From: Thermus sp. CCB_US3_UF1
GTDB taxonomy: Bacteria; Deinococcota; Deinococci; Deinococcales; Thermaceae
Assembly (NCBI RefSeq): GCF_000236585.1
Contig: NC_017278.1
Coordinates: 930,001 to 994,000 of the forward strand
Length of the DNA stretch: 64,000 nucleotides
Reading direction: 5' to 3'
Part shown: in pieces, positions 37,376-44,703 of the stretch
Numbering within the stretch: the first letter of the stretch is position 1
Layout of the letters: each line of letters opens with the position of its first letter
Position numbers and translations under genes: made by a program
The notes under the pieces: model-generated
Told to the model about the DNA's origin: nothing
Databases searched by the model: none
What the model saw: only the letters and a program-made list of their open reading frames with translations

Positions 37376-38449
37376 CTCCATAGGGCATAACCCCAAGGGA
37401 CTTCCGCGCCTTCCTCCCCCTGCACCCCAGAGGGCAAGCGCCCAAAGGGTGAGCAGGTCCAGCCCCGCCCGGAAGAGGCTCTGTCCCAGCCTCCCGTGCT
37501 TCTTGGGCCTCACCGGACGCACCCGGTGCAGCACAAGCCCCGTCCGAAACGCCCACACGAAGGCCAGGCTCAAGGGGACCAAAAGCCGCGAAAGCCTCTC
37601 CCCCCGCGTCACGTGCGTGGCCTCCAGGTCAAATCCCCGCCCCTTCAGGGCCCCAAAGAGCCGCTCTATCCCCCACCTGAGCCCGTACACCTCCAGCACC
37701 CGGTGAGGGTCCAGGTCCGTAGCCACAATCAGCCACTCCCGGACCCCAAGGCGCAACCCCACCACCCACATGCGCCGCCCGTAGACCCAGTACCGCCGCC
37801 TGGGCACCCGGCTCTCTCCCACCTTCAGGGAGGCAAAGAGCTCCCAGGCCCGAGGGCCCGAGCCCAACCGCCACATCCGGGTGTTGGCCTTGATTCGGAT
37901 GCACCGGGGGATGCCCTTCTCCTCCAGGTACCGGAACCACGCCTCCCCTATGAACTCCCGATCCGCCAGGAACCCCTCCACCCGGAGGTGGGGGAAGTGG
38001 GCCCTCAGGAAAGCCAAGGCCCTCTCCATCAGGGCGATGCGTTCGGGGGTGGAGGAGTTGCCGTCGTGGGGAAGGAAGCTCCAGAACAGGGGGACGGCCA
38101 GGCCTTGGTACAGGAAGGCCAGCATCAGGAGGTTGACCTTGCTCTTCCCCAGCTCCCACTCGGTCCGGTCCATGACCAGGAGGAGCCCTTGGGGTCGGAG
38201 GAGGGCGAAGATGAAGCGGGCATAGCCCTCCCCGTCCAGCCCCGGCCAGGCCAAGAACCGCTGGAACCTTCGGTAGGCGGAGCGGGGGTCAGGGCTGGCT
38301 ATGGAGCCGAGGGAAAGAGCGAGTCTGGGGCCGCTTGTGGTGCGGGCGGTGACCAGAGCCATCACCAGGGCGGCCAGGAAGGTGAGGCGCCTGAGGTCGG
38401 CCTTCCAGTATCGCTTCAAGGCGTTGATGAGTGGGGTAAGCTGTTCCAT
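37358..38449 (-). CDS. IS4-family transposase
   Basis: A 363-residue DDE transposase. The catalytic triad is visible: D94 in LVMDRTEWEL, D163 in FLADREF and E262 in YGLRWGIERLFGALK. The last carries the IS4-family Y(2)R(3)E(6)K signature exactly (Y255, R258, E262, K269). The start at ATG 38449 follows AGGAGGTGG; an in-frame GTG three codons earlier overlaps that site and is less likely. The stop codon TAG is formed by the outermost bases of the IS. The gene is intact. Confidence 0.92.
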   Translation of the reverse strand: MEQLTPLINALKRYWKADLRRLTFLAALVMALVTARTTSGPRLALSLGSIASPDPRSAYRRFQRFLAWPGLDGEGYARFIFALLRPQGLLLVMDRTEWELGKSKVNLLMLAFLYQGLAVPLFWSFLPHDGNSSTPERIALMERALAFLRAHFPHLRVEGFLADREFIGEAWFRYLEEKGIPRCIRIKANTRMWRLGSGPRAWELFASLKVGESRVPRRRYWVYGRRMWVVGLRLGVREWLIVATDLDPHRVLEVYGLRWGIERLFGALKGRGFDLEATHVTRGERLSRLLVPLSLAFVWAFRTGLVLHRVRPVRPKKHGRLGQSLFRAGLDLLTLWALALWGAGGGRRGSPLGLCPMEVLTCT

Positions 38450-38518
38450 GGGGACCACCTCCTATGGGTACCTGCCCATCCACGTGGGCGCAGGTCCATC
38501 CTAAAGGGGTGGTCCCAC

Positions 38519-38536
38519 GTTTTGACGTGTACTGAG
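38519..38536 (+). repeat. Right terminal inverted repeat of the IS
   Basis: GTTTTGACGTGTACTGAG, the inverted partner of 37358-37375. It contains TTGACG (38522-38527), which faces outward to mrp. Confidence 0.88.
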
Positions 38537-38551
38537 ATCCGGGTATACCCT
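38522..38551 (+). promoter_or_regulatory. Hybrid mrp promoter: IS -35 with native -10
   Basis: TTGACG (38522-38527) in the IS end, an 18-base spacer that includes the target duplication, and the chromosomal TACCCT (38546-38551), 9 bases before the mrp ATG. Before insertion, TTGCCC (now 37335-37340) would have been exactly 17 bases from the same TACCCT. Confidence 0.6.
38537..38545 (+). repeat. 9-bp target-site duplication, right copy
   Basis: ATCCGGGTA, identical to 37349-37357, directly outside the right end of the IS. Confidence 0.9.
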
Positions 38552-38560
38552 AAGCCCGGT

Positions 38561-39613
38561 ATGGCGCTATCGGAAGAGCGGGTCCTCGAGGCCCTGCGCA
38601 CGGTGATGGACCCCGAGCTGGGCAAGGATCTGGTCTCCCTGGGCATGGTGGGGGAGATCCGGCTGGAGGGGGGCAGGGTGGACCTCCTCATCCAGCTCAC
38701 CACCCCCGCCTGCCCCCTCAAGGGCCAGATTGAGGCGGAGATCCGGCGGGCCTTGGCCCCTTTGGGCCTCGAGGAGGTCCGGGTGCGCTTCGGCGGCGGG
38801 GTGCGCCCCCCCGAGCAGTATCCCCTCCCCGGGGTAAAGCACGTGGTGGCGGTGGCCTCGGGCAAGGGGGGGGTGGGGAAGAGCACCGTGGCCGCCAACC
38901 TGGCCCTGGCCCTGGCCCGGGAGGGGGCGGCGGTGGGCCTTCTGGACGCCGACCTCTACGGCCCGAGCCAGGCCAAGATGTTCGGCCTGGAGGGGGAGCG
39001 GCTCAAGGTGGACCCCCAGCGCCGCATCCTGCCCCTGGAGGCCTATGGCCTCAAGGTCCTCTCCATCGCCAACATCGTGCCCCCCGGCCAGGCCATGATC
39101 TGGCGGGGGCCCATCCTCCACGGCACCCTCAAGCAGTTCCTGGAGGAGGTGAACTGGGGGGAGCTGGACTACCTGGTGGTGGACCTCCCCCCGGGCACGG
39201 GGGACGTGCAGCTTTCCCTCACCCAGCTCACCCGGGTTTCCGGGGGGGTGATCGTCACCACGCCCCAGGAGGTGGCCCTGATCGACGCGGAAAGGGCCGC
39301 GGACATGTTCAAGAAGGTGCAGGTGCCCATCCTGGGGGTGGTGGAGAACATGAGCCACTTCCTCTGCCCCCATTGCGGGCAGCCCACCCCCATCTTCGGC
39401 CAAGGGGGGGGACGCCGGTTGGCGGAAAGACTTAAGACCCGCTTCCTGGGGGAGATCCCCCTTACCCTTGCCGTGCGGGAAAGCGGGGACCAGGGGCGGC
39501 CCATCCTGGTGGCGGCCCCGGAAAGCCCCGAGGCCGAGGCCTTCCAGAAGGCGGCCCGGGAGCTGGCCGGCGCCCTGAGCGTGCAGAGCTTCATCGCCCT
39601 GCCCATGGCCTGA
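38561..39613 (+). CDS. mrp: Mrp/ApbC-type Fe-S cluster carrier ATPase
   Basis: A 350-residue P-loop protein that carries and transfers Fe-S clusters. The N-terminal MIP18-like domain (ALSEERVLEALRTVMDPELGKDLVSLGMV) is followed by the deviant Walker A ASGKGGVGKST, DADLYGPSQ and VDLPPGTGD; the cluster-binding C-x-x-C is in FLCPHCGQ. The frame is open far upstream through the IS on the opposite side of the transposase, but that is a shadow; ATG 38561 begins the conserved domain. The following gene codes a SufR-like Fe-S regulator. Confidence 0.94.
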   Translation: MALSEERVLEALRTVMDPELGKDLVSLGMVGEIRLEGGRVDLLIQLTTPACPLKGQIEAEIRRALAPLGLEEVRVRFGGGVRPPEQYPLPGVKHVVAVASGKGGVGKSTVAANLALALAREGAAVGLLDADLYGPSQAKMFGLEGERLKVDPQRRILPLEAYGLKVLSIANIVPPGQAMIWRGPILHGTLKQFLEEVNWGELDYLVVDLPPGTGDVQLSLTQLTRVSGGVIVTTPQEVALIDAERAADMFKKVQVPILGVVENMSHFLCPHCGQPTPIFGQGGGRRLAERLKTRFLGEIPLTLAVRESGDQGRPILVAAPESPEAEAFQKAARELAGALSVQSFIALPMA

Positions 39614-39614
39614 T

Positions 39615-40211
39615 ATGGCGCTTCTCCTGGAGGGCACCAAAGAGCGGGTTCTGGACCTCCTAAGGCTCCGCCCCCGCACGGCCAAGGAGGTGGCCGAGGC
39701 CCTTGGGGTGAGCCGGGCCGCGGCCCAGCGGCACCTTCAGGACCTCGAGGCCCGGGGCCTGGTGCGCTCCGAGGTGCGGCGGTGCCCGGGCCGGGGGCGG
39801 CCCCACCGGGTCTACCGGGCCCAGGACCAGGGGGCCCCCTACGCTGCCCTGTGCGGGGATGTCCTGAAGGGCTTGGAGCGGGCCCTGGGGCGGGAGGCGG
39901 TGGTGGCCTTGCTCCTGGAGCGGAACCGGGCCCTCTTCGCCCCCCTTCGCCTGGAGGCCCTGCCCCTTAAGGAAAGGCTCCTTCGCCTGGCCCTCTTCCT
40001 CAAGGAGCAGGGCTACGAGGCGGAGGTGGTGGAGGAGGGGGGGCGCCTTTACCTCTGCCAGCGGCGCTGCCCCAAGCTGGCCCTCTCCCGGGAGCACGCC
40101 GCCCTTTGCGAAAGCGAACTCCTGGCCTACCAGGAGCTTTTGGGCCTCCCTTTGGTGCGGGAGGAGCGCCTGGCCGAGGGGGGGAGCTGTTGCCGCTACC
40201 GGATAGAATGA
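39615..40211 (+). CDS. SufR-like Fe-S sensing transcriptional regulator
   Basis: A 198-residue regulator. The N-terminal winged helix (TAKEVAEALGVSRAAAQRHLQDLEARGLV, residues about 22-50) is DeoR/ArsR-like. The C-terminal part has a Cys pattern typical of SufR-type sensors: CQRRCPKLALSREHAALCESE, then CCRYRI at the end. Such proteins bind a [4Fe-4S] or [2Fe-2S] cluster and repress Fe-S assembly genes. It starts 1 base after the mrp stop, so it is made with an Fe-S carrier and may autoregulate that unit. Ligand and targets are inferred. Confidence 0.75.
   Translation: MALLLEGTKERVLDLLRLRPRTAKEVAEALGVSRAAAQRHLQDLEARGLVRSEVRRCPGRGRPHRVYRAQDQGAPYAALCGDVLKGLERALGREAVVALLLERNRALFAPLRLEALPLKERLLRLALFLKEQGYEAEVVEEGGRLYLCQRRCPKLALSREHAALCESELLAYQELLGLPLVREERLAEGGSCCRYRIE
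40204..40209 (+). promoter_or_regulatory. Leaderless -10 box for prmA
   Basis: TAGAAT ends 6 bases before the GTG start at 40216 and overlaps the end of the preceding gene, so prmA probably also has its own start of transcription. Confidence 0.55.
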
Positions 40212-40215
40212 CGGG

Positions 40216-40980
40216 GTGTGGGTTTACCGTCTGAAGGGCACCCCAGCCGACTGGGAACCCTGGATCCCCGAGCTCTTCCAGCGGGGGGCCCGGGGGCTTT
40301 GGGAGCGGGAGGGGGAGGTCCTGGCCTACTTCCCTGCCCCCTTGGACCTTCCCTTTGGTGGGGCGTGGGAGGAGGTTCCCGACGAGGATTGGCTCGAGGC
40401 CTGGCGGCGGGACCTCAAGCCCGCCCTGGCCCCGCCCTTCGTGGTCCTGGCCCCGTGGCACGCCTGGGAGGGGCCGGAGATCCCCCTGGTCATTGAGCCG
40501 GGGATGGCCTTCGGCACCGGCCACCACGAGACCACCCGTCTGGCCCTTAGGGCCCTGGCCCGGCACTTGCGCCCCGGGGAGCGGGTTTTGGACCTGGGCA
40601 CGGGCTCGGGCATCCTGGCCATCGCCGCCGCCAAGCTGGGGGCCGAGGCCTTAGGCGTGGACATCGACGAGGCCGTCCTTCCCCTGGCTGAGGCCAACGC
40701 CCGGGGGAACGGGGTGGCCGTGGGCTTCCAGAAGGGGAGCCTGGAGGAGGCCTTGCCCCAGGGGCCTTTCGGCCTGGTGGTGGCCAACCTCTTCGCCGAA
40801 CTCCACCAGGCCTTCGCCCCCCTTTACCCCCAGGCCCTGGCCCCGGGGGGGCGGCTCCTGCTCACGGGCATCCTACGGGAAAAGCTTCCCTTGGTGCGGG
40901 AGGCCTTGGCGGGCAGGGGACTCAGCCTTCTGGAAGAGGAGGCGGAAGGGGAGTGGGCCCTTCTGGCCTACCGGAGGTGA
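40216..40980 (+). CDS. prmA: Ribosomal protein L11 methyltransferase
   Basis: A 254-residue SAM-dependent enzyme, the same length as T. thermophilus PrmA. An N-terminal L11-recognition domain (about 1-60) is followed by the Rossmann methyltransferase domain with PGMAFGTGHHETTRLAL, VLDLGTGSGILAIAAAKLG and VVANLFAEL (motif IV). It trimethylates L11. GTG 40216 gives the expected start MWVYRLKG. Confidence 0.95.
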   Translation: MWVYRLKGTPADWEPWIPELFQRGARGLWEREGEVLAYFPAPLDLPFGGAWEEVPDEDWLEAWRRDLKPALAPPFVVLAPWHAWEGPEIPLVIEPGMAFGTGHHETTRLALRALARHLRPGERVLDLGTGSGILAIAAAKLGAEALGVDIDEAVLPLAEANARGNGVAVGFQKGSLEEALPQGPFGLVVANLFAELHQAFAPLYPQALAPGGRLLLTGILREKLPLVREALAGRGLSLLEEEAEGEWALLAYRR

Positions 40981-40983
40981 GGG

Positions 40984-41670
40984 ATGCGCCCCCACCGCGC
41001 CTACAGCCCCGGGCTTACCGGGGTCCTCTCCTTGCGGGAAAGCCGCCACCTCTTGGAGGTCCTGCGGGCCCAGGTGGGGGACCGGTTCACGGTGTTCGAC
41101 GCCGAGCGGGAGGCCTTGGCCGAGGTGGTGGACCTGGGCCCCCCTGTGCGCTACCGCCTCCTGGAGGAGCGCCGCCCCGAGCGGGAGGTGGGGGTGGAGG
41201 TGGTCCTCTACATGGCCCTCCTCAAGGGAGACAAGCTGGCGGAGGTGGTGCGGGGGGCCACCGAACTCGGGGTGACCCGGGTGCAGCCCCTCATCACCCG
41301 CCACACCGTGCCCAAGGAGATGGGGGAGGGGAAGCTGAGGCGGCTTGAGGCCATCGCCGTGGAGGCGGCCAAGCAGTCGGGGCGGCTTAGGGTCCCTGAG
41401 GTCCTTCCCCCCATCCCCTTAAGGGCCGTGCCCCCCGTGGCCCATGGCCTCCTAGCCCACGTGGGGGCAGGCCGCCGGGTGGGGGAGGTCCTGGATCCTG
41501 GGAAGCCCCTGGCCCTGGCCGTGGGCCCGGAGGGGGGGTTTGCCGAGGATGAAGTGGAGTTTCTCCAGGAAAGAGGCTTCGTCCCCGTGACCCTGGGCCG
41601 GAGGATCCTGCGGGCAGAAACCGCCGCCCTGGCCCTTCTGGCCCTCTGCACCGCGGGGGAGGGGCGATGA
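40984..41670 (+). CDS. rsmE: 16S rRNA m3U1498 methyltransferase RsmE
   Basis: A 228-residue SPOUT enzyme. It has an N-terminal PUA-like domain and the C-terminal knot motifs ALAVGPEGGFAEDEVEF and LGRRILRAETAALALL. It methylates U1498 of 16S rRNA. Starts 3 bases after prmA; its stop overlaps the next gene as ATGA. Together with PrmA it forms a small ribosome-modification unit. Confidence 0.94.
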   Translation: MRPHRAYSPGLTGVLSLRESRHLLEVLRAQVGDRFTVFDAEREALAEVVDLGPPVRYRLLEERRPEREVGVEVVLYMALLKGDKLAEVVRGATELGVTRVQPLITRHTVPKEMGEGKLRRLEAIAVEAAKQSGRLRVPEVLPPIPLRAVPPVAHGLLAHVGAGRRVGEVLDPGKPLALAVGPEGGFAEDEVEFLQERGFVPVTLGRRILRAETAALALLALCTAGEGR

Positions 41671-42059
41671 GGTTCCCTTTGGCCCTTTTCCTCCTGGTGG
41701 TTCTCTCCGCCTGCCGCTACACCTTCTTGCCCCTAGACCCCGGCCGGCCCCCCGCCCCGGAAAGGCCCTTCGCCGTGGCCAGGCTCCAGCCTATGGGCCA
41801 GGAGGCCCTTCTCCTCCTCCAGGTGGAGCGCTGGCCCCTACCCGGCTACCTCCACCTCCGCTGGTTCCGGGAGGAGACCCTGGTCTTGGAACGGGCCCTT
41901 TTCCTGGAAGGCCCCGGGGCCTACCGGCTGGCCTTTCCCCTGGCCCCGGGGTACCACCGCCTGGTGGGGCTCTATGGGGGTGGGGTCCTCTTTCAGCTGG
42001 ACCTGGGGGCCCCGGCCCTACCGGACCCCGATGAGGAGGAGAAAGAGGGGAATCGTTAG
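41667..42059 (+). CDS. Putative lipoprotein of unknown function
   Basis: A 130-residue protein with a signal peptide ending in a lipobox (VVLSAC, lipidated C16). The mature part is short, beta-rich and unrecognised, and ends with an acidic tail (DPDEEEKEGNR). Probably anchored to a membrane on its outer face. Its last 42 bases overlap the convergent AEC transporter gene. Confidence 0.65.
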   Translation: MRFPLALFLLVVLSACRYTFLPLDPGRPPAPERPFAVARLQPMGQEALLLLQVERWPLPGYLHLRWFREETLVLERALFLEGPGAYRLAFPLAPGYHRLVGLYGGGVLFQLDLGAPALPDPDEEEKEGNR

Positions 42060-42911
42060 GAAGGCCAAGAAGGTGGAGACCACCACGCTCCGGGCTACCC
42101 TTAGGGCATCCCCACCGAACTCCTTGGTCATGAGGAAGGCGTTCACCGCCACCGGGGTGGCGGACTGGAGGACCAGGACCTGGTGCTCCAGCCGGGGCAG
42201 GTCCAGGAGGAACCCCACCCCATAGGCCAGAAGGGGGGCCAGGAGGAGCCTGAGGCCGCTCGCCACCCCTTCAAAGGCCCCCACCTGGAAGCGGGTCTGG
42301 CCCATCTGCATCCCCAGGGTGAGGAGGAGGACGGGGATGGCCGCCTGGCCCATGAGGCGTATCCCTTCGTCCAGCCGGAAGGGAAGGGTTATCCCCAAGG
42401 CCTTGAGGAGGAGGCCCAGGAAGAGGGCATAGAAAAGGGGGAGGCGCAGGGTGAAGCGGAGGCCCTCCTGAAGCCCGCCGCCCCGGATGAAGGCCGGGCC
42501 CAGGCCGAACATGACCACGCTGGAGAGGATGAAGTAGACCACGGCCCGCCTCAGCCCCTCCTCCCCCAGGGCGAAGAAGGTGAGGGAGAGGCCCATGTTG
42601 CCGGAGTTGGGGAAGAGGCTGCAGACCAAAAGCCCCTTGGTGGCCTCAGGGGAGAGGCGCAAAAGCCTCCCCCCTCCCCAGATGGCCAGGAAGAGGAGGG
42701 CGTAGGTGAGGGAGAAGCCCAGGGCCAGGCCCAAAAGCCCTTCCCGCGAGTACTCCGCCCGGTACATGGCGTCAAAGATGAGGGCGGGCACCAGGAGGTA
42801 GAGGGTGAGGCGGCTCAGGGTGGTGAGGTCCATGGGCACGCGCCTTCCCAGAAGGTAGCCGGCCAGGACCACCAGGGCCACGGGGACCACGGTGTTGAGG
42901 AGGGCCTGCAT
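42018..42911 (-). CDS. AEC-family transporter (auxin efflux carrier-like)
   Basis: A 297-residue membrane protein with about ten hydrophobic segments. Recognised by LVPALIFDAMYR, LFPNSGNMGLSLTFFALG and QSATPVAVNAFLMTKEFGGD, conserved in the AEC/mdcF family. Bacterial members move organic acids or amino acids. ATG 42911 is chosen because TAGAAT (42924-42919) ends 7 bases before it; the ATG at 42920 lies within that box. Confidence 0.85.
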   Translation of the reverse strand: MQALLNTVVPVALVVLAGYLLGRRVPMDLTTLSRLTLYLLVPALIFDAMYRAEYSREGLLGLALGFSLTYALLFLAIWGGGRLLRLSPEATKGLLVCSLFPNSGNMGLSLTFFALGEEGLRRAVVYFILSSVVMFGLGPAFIRGGGLQEGLRFTLRLPLFYALFLGLLLKALGITLPFRLDEGIRLMGQAAIPVLLLTLGMQMGQTRFQVGAFEGVASGLRLLLAPLLAYGVGFLLDLPRLEHQVLVLQSATPVAVNAFLMTKEFGGDALRVARSVVVSTFLAFLTIPLFLLLIGVR

Positions 42912-42929
42912 GTGGGGCATTCTAAGGGC

Positions 42930-43754
42930 ATGGGGGAATACCTGGCCCTGGCCGAGGCCATCCGGGGGGTGCTCCTGAGGGGGGCCGAGGCCCCGCCCAG
43001 GCAGGTCCTACCCATCCCTGGGGGGCAGTTTCTGGTGATGCCCGCCGCCGATGCCGAGGTGGCCCTGTGCAAGCTGGTGACCGTGGAGGTGGGGAAAAGC
43101 CCCAGCGTGCGGGCCGAGGTCTGGGTGAGGCGGCTTGGAAGCGAGGAGGTGCTCCACCTGCCGGGGGAGGAGCTCACCCAGAAGCGCACCGCGGCCCTCT
43201 CCCTCCTGGCGGCCCGGCTTCTTGCCCCCAGGCGGACGGGGGCCTTGCTGGTGGTGGGGCCGGGGGCCCAGGGGGTGGCCCACCTCGAGGCCTTCGCCGA
43301 AGGCTTCCCCCTCACCCGGGTCCTGGTGCGGGGGAGGGGGCGGGAGAGGGTCCTGGCCTTTCTGCAAAGGGCCCAGGAGCTTGGGCTTGCGGCGGAGGAG
43401 TGGACGGGGGAGGAGGTCCCGGAGGACGTGGCCTTCGTGGTCACCGCCACCCCAAGCCCCACCCCCGTCCTGCCCGAGCGGGTGCCGGAAGGGGCCTTCA
43501 TCGCCGCGGTGGGAAGCTACCGCCCGGGGATGCGGGAGGTGCCCGCGCCCCTGGTGGCCCGGGCCGCCCTTTACGCCGACACTGAGGCGGCCCTTAGGGA
43601 AGCAGGAGAACTGGTGGGCCTAGGGAAACCGGTGGTGACCCTTAAGGAAGCCCTTTTGGGCCAGAGGGCCGAAGGGGAGCCCGTGCTCTTCAAGAGCGTG
43701 GGCCACGCCCTCTTTGACCTGGCGGCGGTGCGCCACCTTCTGGGCTTGGACTAA
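42930..43754 (+). CDS. Ornithine cyclodeaminase / mu-crystallin family protein
   Basis: A 274-residue NAD(P)-binding protein. Visible blocks are PGGQFLVMPAADAEVALCKLVTVEVG, the Rossmann motif LLVVGPGAQGVAHLEAF, and FIAAVGSYRPGMREVP with the usual catalytic region. Members act as ornithine cyclodeaminase, alanine dehydrogenase or ketimine reductase. It is about 40-50 residues shorter than most, mainly at the N terminus and centre, so activity should not be assumed. The frame is open upstream but that stretch is antisense to the AEC gene. Confidence 0.8.
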   Translation: MGEYLALAEAIRGVLLRGAEAPPRQVLPIPGGQFLVMPAADAEVALCKLVTVEVGKSPSVRAEVWVRRLGSEEVLHLPGEELTQKRTAALSLLAARLLAPRRTGALLVVGPGAQGVAHLEAFAEGFPLTRVLVRGRGRERVLAFLQRAQELGLAAEEWTGEEVPEDVAFVVTATPSPTPVLPERVPEGAFIAAVGSYRPGMREVPAPLVARAALYADTEAALREAGELVGLGKPVVTLKEALLGQRAEGEPVLFKSVGHALFDLAAVRHLLGLD

Positions 43755-44659
43755 AGCCGCACCACGATCTTGCCGGTATGCCCCCGGTCCAGGAGGGCCT
43801 GGAAGGCCCTTTCCGCCTCGAGGAAGGGGAAGACCGCCCCCACCACGGGCCTAAGCTCCTTCCCCAAACGGGGGAGGAGGAAGGCCAAGGCCTCTTCCAC
43901 AAGGGGCCTTTCCCGCAACAGGGGGGCCAGCCAGAAGCCCAGGACGGCCAGGTTCTTCCGCATGAGGCGCAAGGGGTTGAGGGGGGCCACCTCCCCCTCG
44001 GCGGCCCCGATGTAGACCAGCCGCCCCCCGGGCCTGAGGAGGGAGAGGCTTTCCTCCAGGTCCTTTCCCCGCACCTCCAGGACCAGGTCCACCCCGCCCA
44101 GCTCCTTGGCCACCTGGGGGAGGGCCTCGTAGGGGGCCACGGCCTCCGCCCCCAGGGCCTGGGGCAGGGGGAGTTTCTCCGGCCTCGAGGCCGCCGCCAG
44201 GACCCGAAGCCCCAAGGCCTTGGCCACCTGAACCGCCGCCGTGCCCAAGGCCCCAGCCGCCGCCTGGACCAGGACCCACTCCCCGGGCCTGGCCCCCGCC
44301 TGCCGCAGGGCCAGGTAGGCGGTGAGGAAGGAAACCGGGTAGGCGGCGGCCTCCTCGGGGGAAAGCCCTTCGGGCACGGGCAGGAGGGCTTCTTCCGGCA
44401 CCGCCACCCGCTCGGCCAAGGCCCCGTGGCCCATGAGGGCGGCGTACCGCCTTTCCCCCACCTTCCCCACCGCCTCCATGCCGGGCACGAAGGGAGGGTG
44501 GAGGCGGGTCAGGTAGCCGCCTAGGCGCAGGAGGTGGTCGGCGAAGTTGAGCCCCACCGCCTCCACCTCCAGCACCACCTCCCCCGCCTTGGGGGAGGGT
44601 TCGGCCACCTCCTTGAGCGCCAAGGGAGCCCCCAGCTTTTCCTGGATCCAGGCCTTCAT
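43751..44659 (-). CDS. Zinc-independent quinone/NADPH oxidoreductase (MDR family)
   Basis: A 302-residue medium-chain reductase. An N-terminal GroES-like domain (VGLNFADHLLRLGGY) is followed by the nucleotide-binding Rossmann fold VLVQAAAGALGTAAVQVAKALG. No zinc-ligand pattern is seen, which places it with quinone oxidoreductases (QOR). A TAAACT box (44671-44666) ends 6 bases before the ATG. It converges on the ornithine cyclodeaminase-like gene with a 4-base overlap. Confidence 0.87.
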   Translation of the reverse strand: MKAWIQEKLGAPLALKEVAEPSPKAGEVVLEVEAVGLNFADHLLRLGGYLTRLHPPFVPGMEAVGKVGERRYAALMGHGALAERVAVPEEALLPVPEGLSPEEAAAYPVSFLTAYLALRQAGARPGEWVLVQAAAGALGTAAVQVAKALGLRVLAAASRPEKLPLPQALGAEAVAPYEALPQVAKELGGVDLVLEVRGKDLEESLSLLRPGGRLVYIGAAEGEVAPLNPLRLMRKNLAVLGFWLAPLLRERPLVEEALAFLLPRLGKELRPVVGAVFPFLEAERAFQALLDRGHTGKIVVRL

Positions 44660-44665
44660 GGGGGA

Positions 44666-44696
44666 AGTTTACCCCCTTCTGACCTTTTGCTATCCT
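44666..44696. promoter_or_regulatory. Overlapping divergent promoters (oxidoreductase / protoglobin)
   Basis: Plus strand: TTTACC (44668-44673), 17 bases, TATCCT (44691-44696), 7 bases before GTG 44704. Minus strand: TAAACT (44671-44666), 6 bases before ATG 44659. The minus-strand -10 occupies the plus-strand -35, so the two genes may compete for polymerase. Confidence 0.6.
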
Positions 44697-44703
44697 CGGG
44701 GAT

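Larger units (their letters stand above)
37358..38536 (-). mobile_element. Complete IS4-type insertion sequence, 1179 bp
   Basis: The element is bounded by 18-bp inverted repeats with two mismatches and flanked by the 9-bp duplication ATCCGGGTA, proving a simple insertion that has not since been rearranged. It contains one transposase gene reading leftward. The intact ends, intact gene and perfect duplication suggest a recent, possibly still mobile copy. It lies in the gap between an unknown gene (36680-37279) and mrp, 24 bases before the mrp ATG counted from the right IS end. Confidence 0.93.

Noticed and set aside
37496-38560. Upstream extension of the mrp frame through the IS
   Set aside because: The stretch is antisense to an intact transposase and crosses an IS boundary; the conserved Mrp domain starts at 38561.
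42183-42929. Upstream extension of the ornithine cyclodeaminase-like gene
   Set aside because: Antisense to the AEC transporter gene and of shadow composition, although the cyclodeaminase-like protein is somewhat short without it.
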